Positions 45,729 through 54,461 of a stretch of 64,000 nucleotides of DNA are shown here, in pieces (positions within the stretch are counted from its first letter, which is position 1; each line of letters starts with the position of its first letter). This DNA is from Runella rosea (GTDB lineage Bacteria > Bacteroidota > Bacteroidia > Cytophagales > Spirosomataceae), in contig NZ_CP030850.1 in assembly GCF_003325355.1 (NCBI RefSeq), positions 1,426,001 to 1,490,000 of the forward strand. The letters are read 5' to 3'. The position numbers and the translations under genes are program-made. The notes beneath the pieces were generated by a model, which had not been told where the DNA came from, searched no databases, and worked only from the letters and a program-made list of their open reading frames with translations.

Positions 45729-47339
45729 ATGATCAAAGCGAGCAAAATACTCCATCGAAACGAAGAGCGCATCAAAGTGGATTTTCCGTACAATCGCGAA
45801 ATCAGTCTTGTACTAAAGCAAATCCCCGATGTACAATGGAGCAAAAGCCACAGTGCGTGGCATATTCCCTACACAAAAAAGGCTTTTGAACTGCTGAAAA
45901 GCCTTTTTCCCGACATTGAAATCATTTCTCTCAAAGAAACACCCACCGCTCAGGCCCCGCTGGCCGCCGAGCCGTCTCCCCTTCCTACCCAGAGCAGCAT
46001 TGTGATTGAGCTTTTGAACAAAACCCTCTTGCTGCGCATGCCCAAATCTGACGCGGATGTTCAATTTGTGTTGAAATTTAAGTATGTACGCTGGGATAAA
46101 GAGCGCCGTACGTGGCTCATTCCGCATACCGCGACCAACCTACACGCGCTGCAAGTCTATTTTGGTGGACGAATATCGCAGTTTATCGAACACAAAACCG
46201 CAATTGAAAACGCTCGGGATGAAACACCCCTGCCAATCGAAGGCGAATTGGTCTTGGTGAGAGTAAACGCCCACAGGTTGCGCGTGATTATTGCCTATAA
46301 CCCCCAATTGGTGAAAGAAATCAAACAGTTACCATTTGCCAAATGGGATGACAAAAACAGATGGTGGAGTGTACCGTTTTCTGACAAAATCGTGCAACAA
46401 ATCAAGGATACGGCCCTGACCCACCGGCTCAAATTTACGTATAACGAAACCCTCTCGCCACTCGCGGTCATTCCCCGAAAGGCAAAAGAGCTCATGGTCA
46501 ACCCACGTCCGTGCCCTACCGATATGATACTAAAAATGAAAGAGTTACGCTACAGCGAAGCTACCATCAAATCCTACGGAGCAGCTTTTGAGGAGTTTAT
46601 CAATCATTTTCCGCTTGATGCCATTGATGAGATAGACGAAAAGAAAATCATTGAATTCTGTCGCTATTTGGTCCTTGATCGCAAGGTGTCTGCTTCTACC
46701 CAAAACACGGCCATCAATGCCATCAAGTTTTATTATGAAAAAGTCTTGGGCGGTAAGCGGCGGTTTTATGCTCTCCAACGGCCTCAACGCGACAAAGCCC
46801 TGCCAGTGGTGCTCAGCAGCGATGAGGTACAGCGGATATTGAATACGGTTCAGAACCTCAAGCACAAAATGATTCTAAGCCTTATTTACGCATCGGGATT
46901 ACGAATCAGTGAAGCGATTCGACTCAAAATCAAAGACATAGACTCCCATCGAATGCAAATACGCATAGAGCAGTCAAAGGGCAAAAAAGACCGTTATACG
47001 CTGCTATCGCCCAAAGCCTTGGAATTGTTACGAAAGTATTACGTACAGTACAAACCCATCGATTATTTGTTTGAGGGGCAAGATACGCCCATGTATTCGA
47101 CGCGTTCCATCCAACAAATTCTGAAAGTAGCTTGCCAAAAAGCAGGCATAAAAAAAAACGTTACGGTACATACGCTGCGACACAGTTTTGCGACTCACCT
47201 CCTAGAAAACGGCACCGATTTGCGCTACATCCAACTCCTGTTGGGGCATGAAAGCAGCAAGACTACTGAAATTTATACCCACCTTACTACCAAAGGGTTT
47301 GACCAAATAAAAAGCCCTTTAGATACCTTGGAAATATAA
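45729..47339 (+). CDS. Tyrosine recombinase with three N-terminal W-repeats, candidate cassette integrase
   Basis: This 536-aa protein ends in a XerC/D-like domain: core-binding region about 262-350, then catalytic R392 (SGLRISE), K417 (SKGKKDR), H481 and R484 (HTLRHSFATH), H507 (LLGHES) and Y516 (TEIYTHL). Between K417 and H481 there is no extra segment, so the insertion typical of integron IntI proteins is absent. Residues 15-228 hold three degenerate copies of a W-x6-W-x2-P motif (W37/W44/P47, W122/W129/P132, W206/W213/P216). They recall HARP-type annealing-helicase repeats, which would suit handling of structured single strands. It directly precedes the hairpin-site cassette array, same orientation. 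Its role as the array integrase is inferred from position. Confidence 0.88.
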   Translation: MIKASKILHRNEERIKVDFPYNREISLVLKQIPDVQWSKSHSAWHIPYTKKAFELLKSLFPDIEIISLKETPTAQAPLAAEPSPLPTQSSIVIELLNKTLLLRMPKSDADVQFVLKFKYVRWDKERRTWLIPHTATNLHALQVYFGGRISQFIEHKTAIENARDETPLPIEGELVLVRVNAHRLRVIIAYNPQLVKEIKQLPFAKWDDKNRWWSVPFSDKIVQQIKDTALTHRLKFTYNETLSPLAVIPRKAKELMVNPRPCPTDMILKMKELRYSEATIKSYGAAFEEFINHFPLDAIDEIDEKKIIEFCRYLVLDRKVSASTQNTAINAIKFYYEKVLGGKRRFYALQRPQRDKALPVVLSSDEVQRILNTVQNLKHKMILSLIYASGLRISEAIRLKIKDIDSHRMQIRIEQSKGKKDRYTLLSPKALELLRKYYVQYKPIDYLFEGQDTPMYSTRSIQQILKVACQKAGIKKNVTVHTLRHSFATHLLENGTDLRYIQLLLGHESSKTTEIYTHLTTKGFDQIKSPLDTLEI

Positions 47340-47411
47340 ATTGAGGATGGTATGTTTGTTATTAACAATCAATCACTTTGTAAAACTACTTTCCATCTCG
47401 CTCAATGCCAA

Positions 47412-47459
47412 TATATACGCAATAGCAAAGAGAAAGTAGCGTATATACAGATGTTGTGC
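47412..47459 (+). other. attI-like primary insertion site
   Basis: TATATACGC (47412-47420) and GCGTATATA (47439-47447) are perfect inverted 9-mers. They end 6 bp before the first cassette boundary G47453|T47454 (GTTGTGC). The arrangement fits paired recombinase sites beside a recombination point. The GTTGTGC half is complementary to the GCACAAC arm at the 3' end of cassette 1, as expected if that cassette was inserted here. Confidence 0.6.
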
Positions 47460-47484
47460 GTCAGCTTACAGAAACAGTTACTAA

Positions 47485-48186
47485 ATGACAGACGAACTGA
47501 AAATAGAAATTGAAAATTTATACTCGACATTTTCGACTTATAATTTTAAATCGACAATCGAGGGATGTCCTTGTTGTGTATCAGACACTGACAAAGAAAA
47601 AATTCATTCAAAACAATTAAGAGAACTTACGGAAGAAGACCTTTCAAGGTATACAGCAAAAGCTATGACAACTTGGGGAGATGAAGACGATTTTCGACAT
47701 TTTCTTCCAAGAATTTTAGAACTATTATCAACGACAAATTTTATTGTTTCGACTTTTATTGTATTGGGAAAACTTGAATATGGACAATGGAGAGAATGGA
47801 AAGAGAATGAACAAGTTGCAATCGAGAAATTTTTAATTGCTTGGTGGGCAGAATTGATAAAAAATAAAAACTCTTTTGACCACGAAGCCTTTATTGAAAT
47901 TTCAAAACTTACTGACAACATTGACGAATTACTTAAACATTGGACAATTGATTTTGACAATTACAGTTTTGCAAATTATGTTGACTTTGTTTATACATAT
48001 TACAACGACTTGAATTCAAAGAGAACAGAATTCAAAGAATTAAGTAAAGAAACATGTGACAAGATACTTAAATGGACAAAAGAAAAATCTAACATTTTAG
48101 AAAAAGGATTTTTCGAGTATGCAGACAAAGACAAAGATTTTGCTGAAAGAATATCTATAACACAATACATATTTGAACGAACTTAA
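47485..48186 (+). CDS. Cassette 1: soluble hypothetical protein
   Basis: The 233-aa protein has no signal or membrane segment and is rich in acidic and aromatic residues. It has a Cys cluster (GCPCC, residues 27-31). DDFRHFLPRILELLS near 68-82 and helical content throughout suggest a compact cytosolic fold; I recognise no named family. The AT-rich codons differ from the chromosome to the left. The cassette spans 47454-48330 with a 31-nt leader before the start codon. Confidence 0.75.
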   Translation: MTDELKIEIENLYSTFSTYNFKSTIEGCPCCVSDTDKEKIHSKQLRELTEEDLSRYTAKAMTTWGDEDDFRHFLPRILELLSTTNFIVSTFIVLGKLEYGQWREWKENEQVAIEKFLIAWWAELIKNKNSFDHEAFIEISKLTDNIDELLKHWTIDFDNYSFANYVDFVYTYYNDLNSKRTEFKELSKETCDKILKWTKEKSNILEKGFFEYADKDKDFAERISITQYIFERT

Positions 48187-48203
48187 ATAACAAAAAGCCG
48201 AAC

Positions 48204-48336
48204 GCACAACATGGGTTTGGCAAAAGTGGGGCTTTTGTGCTAAATTGAACATTTGTACTTTCTATTAGCTTTTGTGCTAAATTTGAACTTTAGTACTTTT
48301 TAATCCCCACCTTCGCCAAGCCCAAAAACGTTATGC
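48204..48336 (+). repeat. attC-like site 1
   Basis: The outer arms are R'' GCACAAC (48204-48210) and R' GTTATGC (48330-48336). The inner stem GGGTTTGGC...GTGGGG pairs with CCCCAC...GCCAAGCCC, with unpaired AAAA opposite CTTC. The boundary is G48330|T48331. The upstream cassette's own start (GTTGTGCGT) is complementary to this R'' over 9 bases. Confidence 0.88.
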
Positions 48337-48370
48337 GGCATTTTGAAAAGACCGACACCAAAAGAATAGA

Positions 48371-49015
48371 ATGCTAAAAAAGTCATTTAAATATCTGATT
48401 ATATCGACAGTTAACCTAATCGTGTTGACTACTCTACTTGCAATCTGGACAGACAAGCTTGAACTAACATTTAACGAGCTTGTTAGACCATTTGAGTTTT
48501 TAAAAATACTTGGCTTTACGATACTTTCGCTTATCGGTATGAGAATACTAGTTTTTTACTTCCAAAAGAAAAATATAAAAGCGACAAGAACCAAATTAAA
48601 ATTAGCAATGCTACTGACATTATTAATCTCATCTTACTTGTATGTTGACTATTCTATAAAGCTTGTAGAGAATGTGATAGTAAACAGACAATTTAGAAAC
48701 AAAATTGCGTGTAAAATAAAACCATCAAACGGTCTTGCTAACGGGACTACAGCAGAGAATTTGACAATCAAAGAGTATCAACAAATTGCCAGTATGAACT
48801 GGTTTCCAAAATTACCAATAGAAGCAACAAATATTATGTACGACTATCAATATGACGGATTTTTACCTGACTATTTTTTCTCGCTAACGTATGACTTACC
48901 ACAGGAAATGAAAGTTGACACAATAAATTATACGAGCGGAGACTTTACAAGATATCAGACATTTAAACTTATAGACAATAAAAAACGGGTTACTTACAAT
49001 GAAGGAGAACATTAA
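48371..49015 (+). CDS. Cassette 2: membrane protein of unknown function
   Basis: The 214-aa protein has three hydrophobic segments in its first half (about 8-25, 45-65, 78-96), then a soluble C-terminal part of about 115 residues containing EYQQIASMNWFPKLP. No family recognised. The 5' leader of this cassette (GGCATTTT...AAAGACCGACACCA) is nearly the same as in cassette 8, suggesting common origin or a conserved leader function. It is expressed in the array direction. Confidence 0.72.
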   Translation: MLKKSFKYLIISTVNLIVLTTLLAIWTDKLELTFNELVRPFEFLKILGFTILSLIGMRILVFYFQKKNIKATRTKLKLAMLLTLLISSYLYVDYSIKLVENVIVNRQFRNKIACKIKPSNGLANGTTAENLTIKEYQQIASMNWFPKLPIEATNIMYDYQYDGFLPDYFFSLTYDLPQEMKVDTINYTSGDFTRYQTFKLIDNKKRVTYNEGEH

Positions 49016-49023
49016 AAAACGCC

Positions 49024-49155
49024 GCATAACAGCACCTACCCAAAAGGCGGGGTTTTGTGCACAAAAGACAGATTTGTAGTGAACGAAACTTTAGTACTTT
49101 TAATCAACATTTGTGGTGAATCGCCCGCCCTTCGGGTAGCTGCAAAACGTTGGCA
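49024..49155 (+). repeat. attC-like site 2
   Basis: R'' is GCATAAC, extended to GCCGCATAAC from 49021; R' is GTTGGCA (49149-49155). The inner stem CTACCC-AAAA-GGCGGG pairs with CCCGCC-CTTC-GGGTAG. R'' is complementary over 10 bases to cassette 2's own start at 48330. The boundary is G49149|T49150. Confidence 0.88.
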
Positions 49156-49160
49156 GCAAT

Positions 49161-49754
49161 ATGAATAAGAACTTAAGACATACAAATAGGAGGAATAGAC
49201 TTTCAAATCTTTTTCCACTACTTACGATAGTTGGTGTCGGAATTCTTGTATTTGTTGCCTCGAGCTATGAACCAAATTGGATATATAACTGGAATGGAAT
49301 AAGAAAAGAAATAAAAGATTCTATCCTACTAGTTGAAATGCATGGCATAACAAGTGGCATTGCAGGTAATGGAATTTCAAGTCAAAACGAAGTCGAACGA
49401 AGAAAGAAGATAATGAATACCGCTTCTCAAGCGGAGCTTATGAAACTACTTCAATATCCAAATGGAAGTGTTAGAGCAACTGCATATGAAGGGATGTTGA
49501 AAAAAGATGATTTCAAGGGAAAAACAGATTTGATTATTCAAGCTATAAATGACACTACATTTTTAATTAATTATCATTCAGGTTGTTTCGTTTGGGACAG
49601 AGAGATTGGAGAATACATCGTTCAAGATGTGCTAATGATTGATGATCAAATGCCTCCGCCGTCCAAGAATTCAATAGAAAACTTTAATCTTTCCAAGTCA
49701 GATATCTACAAAATATTAAAAGAGTTTAAAAAACGTCCAAAAAATGACTTCTAA
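49161..49754 (+). CDS. Cassette 3: membrane-anchored protein, unknown function
   Basis: The 197-aa protein has one N-terminal membrane segment (LFPLLTIVGVGILVFVA, about 17-33) and a soluble domain. YPNGSVRATAYEGMLKKDDF near 98-117 resembles a HEAT-type repeat turn. The start codon lies only 11 bp past the cassette boundary, so the ribosome site must overlap the R' arm. No enzyme motif seen. Confidence 0.72.
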   Translation: MNKNLRHTNRRNRLSNLFPLLTIVGVGILVFVASSYEPNWIYNWNGIRKEIKDSILLVEMHGITSGIAGNGISSQNEVERRKKIMNTASQAELMKLLQYPNGSVRATAYEGMLKKDDFKGKTDLIIQAINDTTFLINYHSGCFVWDREIGEYIVQDVLMIDDQMPPPSKNSIENFNLSKSDIYKILKEFKKRPKNDF

Positions 49755-49758
49755 TACT

Positions 49759-49895
49759 GCTGCCAACACGCGTTTGGCTGCAATGGGGGTATTAGTGCTA
49801 AACTGAAACCTTTTCGTACTTTAGTACATCGTGCTAGCAATCAAGTATGGTGCTCCTAAATCCCCCACTGCGCCAAGCGCGAGAACGTTATAGGC
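49759..49895 (+). repeat. attC-like site 3
   Basis: R'' GCTGCCAAC matches cassette 3's own start GTTGGCAGC; R' is GTTATAGGC (49887-49895). The inner stem CGCGTTTGGC...TGGGGG pairs with CCCCCA...GCCAAGCGCG. Confidence 0.88.
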
Positions 49896-49920
49896 AATGC
49901 TATCCCGAAACAACAGAAAA

Positions 49921-50685
49921 ATGAAAATAAGTCAAATTTTACAAATTATTTTACTAAATATTCTACTAACAAATTGCAACAGTAAAGATGAAATTTATGC
50001 TTCAATTGAAAAGTTTGACAATTCTTTAGATTACTTAATTACTCAAAAAACATATGATAGGGCTAAATATTTGGTTTTTCAAGCCGACACATTGAAAAAT
50101 AATCCCAAAGAAATTATAGAATCCTGTTATTTAATGACAAGTCAAAAAGATTCTATGAAAATAGATGCAAATTGCCATATATATAAATTTATAAATAATG
50201 AATTGTTTATTAATGCAAGCGAAGACCAATTAGGTAATAAATTTGTTCAAAAAAATATGTATTTTAATAATAAAATAGATAACAAATTATTAGACAATTT
50301 AAGAAAGCAAAAATCTGATACAGTTTATATTGGAAATCTAAAAAAATATGACGAAAAAGGTAATTTAGTAAAAATGATTAGAGCAACTGAATGGAAGAAT
50401 ATACAAAGTGATGGCACGATATTAATTAATGATAATAGATTGTTAGAAGTATATTCTAAAAATAAAAATGGAGATATAAAAGCGTACAGAAAAGAATATT
50501 TTAATAAAAAATATAATGTTGATAGTTTAAAGAATGTGAAAAAACAAGAATTTGCAACGACTAATTTGTGGAATAATGACAAAAAATAATATTCTTACAA
50601 ATTTGACAAATATGGAAATTGGATTATGAAAAGAAAATTAAACAGTAAATACCCTGAAGTTTATTATCGAACTTATAAATATTAA
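49921..50685 (+). pseudogene. Cassette 4: lipoprotein gene with an in-frame stop
   Basis: ATG 49921 opens into a lipoprotein signal (LLTNC, about Cys19). The frame meets TAA at 50587-50589 after 222 codons. It then continues in the same frame for 31 more sense codons (YSYKFDKYGNWIMK ... YYRTYKY) to a stop at 50683-50685. The downstream piece looks like the natural end of a YD-repeat-like Bacteroidota lipoprotein. A recent nonsense mutation is therefore likely; the shorter product may still be made. Function unknown. Very AT-rich. Confidence 0.72.
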
Positions 50686-50692
50686 AAGCACT

Positions 50693-50829
50693 GCCTATAA
50701 CAAGGGTTTTGCGTCAGGCGGGCTGAAGTGCAAAACTCAACGGTAGTTTTTCAATTAAACTTTAGTAATAAAACCAGCTTTTGTGCTTCGATTTCCCGCC
50801 CGAACGCAAAGCCCCAAAACGTTAGTACA
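50693..50829 (+). repeat. attC-like site 4
   Basis: R'' GCCTATAAC matches cassette 4's own start GTTATAGGC, with a further TGCT match after one mismatch. R' is GTTAGTACA (50821-50829). The inner stem GGGTTTTGCG...GGCGGG pairs with CCCGCC...CGCAAAGCCC. Confidence 0.88.
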
Positions 50830-50864
50830 CATTATAGAATGAAAAACCATAATAAATAATTAGA

Positions 50865-52007
50865 ATGAAAATAATTAGTGTTGCATTTTTTGTTTTATTT
50901 ACGACATATCTATCATTTGGACAATTGCTCCCGCATAAACAAGCCTACCCACTGAACGTTAAGCAACTTCATAGTGGGCATAGCTTAACTGACCCTTTGT
51001 TTAGTGACGGCCACCTTCGGCACCTAGTCGGTAATATTTTAGGTGGTCCTGTAGCGAACATAGGTAAATCAACTATTCCAGGGTCGTCTATGAAACATAG
51101 ATGGGAAAACCAGCCTCTATGGGGAGAACCTTCTGCCAGACACGCTATAGCAAACTGGGAACTTTTGTCTATTACAGAAGGAGTACCACTATCGTACGAA
51201 GGAGGAAGTACAACGAGGTCGTATCTCGATCGCATTCAAGAGCAAAAACAATACTTATCTTTGTTTGTAAACAATGCATGGAATAATGGTAACAACAGAA
51301 ATGGAGCACCTACACTTCTATGGACAACCTGGACTGGTATTGACAAAATCAACAGTAACGGCCCATGGCGACAAATGCTGGATCTACAAGGTGCAGAATG
51401 GGAAAGAATGCAAGACTATGCAAATGCAAACAAACCAACTGCTGCAACACCAGTATTTATCATTCCCGGGCATAAAATGATGGCAAGATTGTATGATGAT
51501 ATTCAACTTGGAAAGGTGCCAGGTATTACAAATATTAATCAGTTTTTTTTAGACGCCATACATACCAATTCCCTTGGTAACTACGCTATAACAATGATTC
51601 ATTATGCTTGCATATATAATAAAAGTCCAGTAGGATTAACAAATAACCTATTTGCATCTTCTAATACTAGTCCTATACCATCTATTGCACTTGCCACTTA
51701 TTTACAAACTATGATTTGGGAAGTAGTAACAAGTTATCCCAGAACTGGAATTAGTAATAATCCAATATTGAGCGTTTTACCTGAGGGTTCAACCAAAGAG
51801 AATTTTATTATTTATCCAAATCCAGTTAATAACATTGTACATTTAGACAAAAACATAATTGACAAAAATACACAGATAAGAATCTATGATACACTTGGCA
51901 AACTAATGTATTCAGGTAATGAATTATCAATTGATGTAAGTCAATTTCCTTCAGGTCTTTATTTGCTTAAATATAAAACGGTAATTGTTAAAATCGTTAA
52001 ACAATAA
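50865..52007 (+). CDS. Cassette 5: secreted SGNH-hydrolase-like protein with T9SS sorting domain
   Basis: The 380-aa protein has a signal peptide (MKIISVAFFVLFTTYLSFGQ). A domain with SGHSLTD (candidate Ser40) and DAIHTNSLGNYA (candidate D230/H233) fits the block pattern of SGNH/GDSL hydrolases. Residues about 310-380 (FIIYPNPVNNIVHLDK ... FPSGLYLLKYK) are a type A T9SS C-terminal domain. The product is therefore likely exported across the outer membrane by a Bacteroidota-specific system, which indicates a cassette of Bacteroidota origin. Substrate unknown; carbohydrate esters are usual. Confidence 0.82.
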   Translation: MKIISVAFFVLFTTYLSFGQLLPHKQAYPLNVKQLHSGHSLTDPLFSDGHLRHLVGNILGGPVANIGKSTIPGSSMKHRWENQPLWGEPSARHAIANWELLSITEGVPLSYEGGSTTRSYLDRIQEQKQYLSLFVNNAWNNGNNRNGAPTLLWTTWTGIDKINSNGPWRQMLDLQGAEWERMQDYANANKPTAATPVFIIPGHKMMARLYDDIQLGKVPGITNINQFFLDAIHTNSLGNYAITMIHYACIYNKSPVGLTNNLFASSNTSPIPSIALATYLQTMIWEVVTSYPRTGISNNPILSVLPEGSTKENFIIYPNPVNNIVHLDKNIIDKNTQIRIYDTLGKLMYSGNELSIDVSQFPSGLYLLKYKTVIVKIVKQ

Positions 52008-52022
52008 TTGTAAGTAATACCG

Positions 52023-52222
52023 TGTACTAACATGGGTTTGTGGCAAGTGGGGGCTGACGGAAGTAATTGAACATGTGGAATTTTATTGTACTTTTGTTGT
52101 CGGCGGACGTAACCCTTTTGAACTTTTGTAAGTAATTGAACAGCAGTAATTTATATCGGCAGACGTTCCAGCATACGAGTTTCAAAACCCCCACCTGACC
52201 ACAAGCCCTGTACGTTAGCGGC
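52023..52222 (+). repeat. attC-like site 5 (long form)
   Basis: R'' TGTACTAAC matches cassette 5's own start GTTAGTACA; R' is GTTAGCGGC (52214-52222). The inner stem GGGTTTGTGG...GTGGGG pairs with CCCCCAC...CCACAAGCCC. At 200 bp it is longer than most sites because of a larger apical region. Confidence 0.87.
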
Positions 52223-52270
52223 AAGGTGACCGCAGAGACTGAAAAATATGACATTTAACGAAAATCTAAA

Positions 52271-53476
52271 ATGAAAGTGAAAGTGAAATTCGCATTGACG
52301 CTATTTTTAACAACAACTATATTTTGTAAAAATATAGTGGGACAATCTACTAGCAAAACGACACCAAAGACTTCAATAGATAGTTTTATTGAAAGCAAGA
52401 TGAGCGAAACAGGAATAGTTGGCATTGGAGCATCTATCATCGTAGATAAAAAAATAGTTTGGACAAATGGTTACGGCTATGCTGATAAGGAAACCAAAAC
52501 TCCTTTTACCCCTTCGACTATTATGAATATTGCATCCATAAGTAAAACTTTTACAGGTTTCTGTATTATGAAAGCTGTTGAAGAAGGAAAAGTTTCACTT
52601 GACGAGGACATTAATAGTTACTTGCCTTTCAAAGTGATTAATCCAAATTTTCCCAATGGAAAAATAACATTAAGACATTTGGCAACGCATACATCAAGTA
52701 TAATTGACCGTCATCCCATTTATTCTGAAACTTATTATTATGGTGGAAATAAACCAGAACCATTAGGAGATTTCTTAAAAAACTATTTTGTAGAAGGAGG
52801 AAAATATTACTCAAAAGATAATTTTCTTAATGCAAAGCCAGCAACAAATAGAGATTACTCAAATATTGGTGCAGGGTTAGCGGGATATATAGTTGAATTA
52901 AGAACAGGAAAAAAATTAAATGAATACGCAAAAGAACATATTTTCAACCCTTTGAAAATGCAAAATTCAGGTTGGAGTTTGACTGAAATAGACCTAAATA
53001 AACATACTAAACTTTATGAGAAAAAGGGCGACAGTATAGTGCAAGTACAATTATACGAAGGTACAACCTACCCTGACGGTGGTGTTAGAACTTCTGTAAA
53101 TGAACTGTCTAATTTTTTCATAAGTCTACTTAACGAGGGGAAATTCAAGAAAACAAGAATTCTAAAAAAAGAAACAATTCAAGAAATGCTTAGATTTCAA
53201 TATACAGAAACAAATAAACCTGAAAATGTAAAATTAAATAAAGTTAATCAAGGTATTTTCTGGGCTACTAAGTTAGGAGCTACTCGTATTGGACACAATG
53301 GTTCTGACCCGGGTGTTAGAACTTTTATGCTTTCAGATTTGAATAAGGAATATGCAGTAATTGTTTTTTTTAATACTTCATTAGAAGAAAAGTATGAAGG
53401 CGATTTTTTTGACATTTATGAGGAACTCTACAAATACGCAAAAGACTTGAAGGCGAAACAAACAACCAGCCGCTAA
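52271..53476 (+). CDS. Cassette 6: class C beta-lactamase-like serine hydrolase
   Basis: The 401-aa protein has a signal peptide (to about residue 25). The family motifs are SISK (Ser89-x-x-Lys92), Tyr196-Ser-Asn198 (DYSN) and HNGSDPG near the C-terminus in place of KTG. This group covers esterases, D-aminopeptidases and penicillin-binding-like enzymes as well as class C beta-lactamases, so resistance cannot be assumed. Its stop codon TAA forms part of the R'' core of the following site. It is transcribed in the array direction from the 5' leader at 52215. Confidence 0.9.
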   Translation: MKVKVKFALTLFLTTTIFCKNIVGQSTSKTTPKTSIDSFIESKMSETGIVGIGASIIVDKKIVWTNGYGYADKETKTPFTPSTIMNIASISKTFTGFCIMKAVEEGKVSLDEDINSYLPFKVINPNFPNGKITLRHLATHTSSIIDRHPIYSETYYYGGNKPEPLGDFLKNYFVEGGKYYSKDNFLNAKPATNRDYSNIGAGLAGYIVELRTGKKLNEYAKEHIFNPLKMQNSGWSLTEIDLNKHTKLYEKKGDSIVQVQLYEGTTYPDGGVRTSVNELSNFFISLLNEGKFKKTRILKKETIQEMLRFQYTETNKPENVKLNKVNQGIFWATKLGATRIGHNGSDPGVRTFMLSDLNKEYAVIVFFNTSLEEKYEGDFFDIYEELYKYAKDLKAKQTTSR

Positions 53477-53605
53477 CAAGGTATTGCCAAAAGCGGGGCT
53501 GACGGAATTCTAATCAACATTTGTACTAAAACAAACATAAGGAATTCTAATCAACTTCAGTGCTAAAAGTCCCCGCCTTCGGCAATACCCGTACCGTTAC
53601 AAGCC
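53469..53605 (+). repeat. attC-like site 6
   Basis: R'' GCCGCTAAC contains the stop codon of the preceding gene and matches cassette 6's own start GTTAGCGGC. R' is GTTACAAGCC (53596-53605). The inner stem GGTATTGCC-AAAA-GCGGGG pairs with CCCCGC-CTTC-GGCAATACC. Confidence 0.9.
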
Positions 53606-53610
53606 ATTTT

Positions 53611-54240
53611 ATGAGAAACATCCTACTCTTAATTTGCATTTCGACTTTTTCCTGTACAAACAATAACACTTCTACTGCGACAAAGCTCTCACAGTACGAC
53701 TCAATTCTTGTAGCAGAAAACTTCGACACAACAATTACAAACGCTGACAAAAGTTGCCTGTATTACAAAGGCAAACCTCTTTTAGCCTTTGGACAAGATA
53801 TAAAACTGTTTGACACAACATTTTCTTTTAGATACGACCCCAATGGTGCTTATCAGGACTTTTTCAACCAAGACATTACTGACTATTTATCACTTGATGA
53901 CTTTTATAGCACAAAGTTGTCGACAGGTACAATTGACGGTGCATTATATTTTTCTGCTGACAATAAAAAGAGAGTTTTCAAGCTTAAAGCAACTTTTGGA
54001 ATTGAAGGCGACTTGTTAGACACATCAGGAATGGAAATTATGAGCTATTTACACGACAAATATTTTCCTTGCTTACCAGCTGACTTTAAAGGCAAAAAAA
54101 CATTTGAATTGACACATAAATATTTTGTCGAGCAATTTCATTTATATCCATCGCCAGACAGTGCAGATGTAGAACATGGTTTTAAACCACATTGGGCTTT
54201 GGACTATACAATTAGACCGACGAAAAAAAACGGCTTGTAA
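53611..54240 (+). CDS. Cassette 7: lipoprotein of unknown function
   Basis: ATG 53611, 15 bp past the cassette boundary, opens into a lipoprotein signal (STFSC, Cys15). The mature part of about 195 residues contains DYLSLDDFYSTKLSTGTIDG and ends KPHWALDYTIRPTKKNGL. No family recognised; it is probably periplasm-facing or surface-exposed. The stop codon is embedded in the R'' of site 7. An upstream in-frame ATG at 53560 lies inside site 6 and is unlikely to be used. Confidence 0.75.
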   Translation: MRNILLLICISTFSCTNNNTSTATKLSQYDSILVAENFDTTITNADKSCLYYKGKPLLAFGQDIKLFDTTFSFRYDPNGAYQDFFNQDITDYLSLDDFYSTKLSTGTIDGALYFSADNKKRVFKLKATFGIEGDLLDTSGMEIMSYLHDKYFPCLPADFKGKKTFELTHKYFVEQFHLYPSPDSADVEHGFKPHWALDYTIRPTKKNGL

Positions 54241-54439
54241 CAAAAGGTTTGGCGTTATGTCGGCGGACTATAACGCAAACTTCAACTTTGGTACATGTGG
54301 CATCTGTAGTTCCAAGCTTGACGGATATCGCCGAACAACAAAATCTTAACTTCAACTTTTATTTCTTTAATCAACTATCGTAACGGGCTGACGGTTTTTC
54401 AAATTCCGCCACAACGCCAAGCCCCGAACGTTATGTGGC
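54232..54439 (+). repeat. attC-like site 7 (long form)
   Basis: R'' GGCTTGTAAC (containing the previous stop codon) matches cassette 7's own start GTTACAAGCC, plus TTTT after one mismatch. R' is GTTATGTGGC (54430-54439). The inner stem GGTTTGGCGT pairs with ACGCCAAGCC, and GGCGG with CCGCC. Confidence 0.87.
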
Positions 54440-54461
54440 ATTTTAAAGACCGACACCACGA

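Noticed and set aside
45729-47339. Naming the recombinase intI
   Set aside because: The IntI-specific insertion between the catalytic Lys and HxxR is absent, and the N-terminal W-repeats are not part of IntI.
52271-53476. Calling the cassette 6 product an antibiotic-resistance beta-lactamase
   Set aside because: Motifs fit the broad class C/esterase superfamily, with HNG rather than KTG; resistance cannot be inferred.
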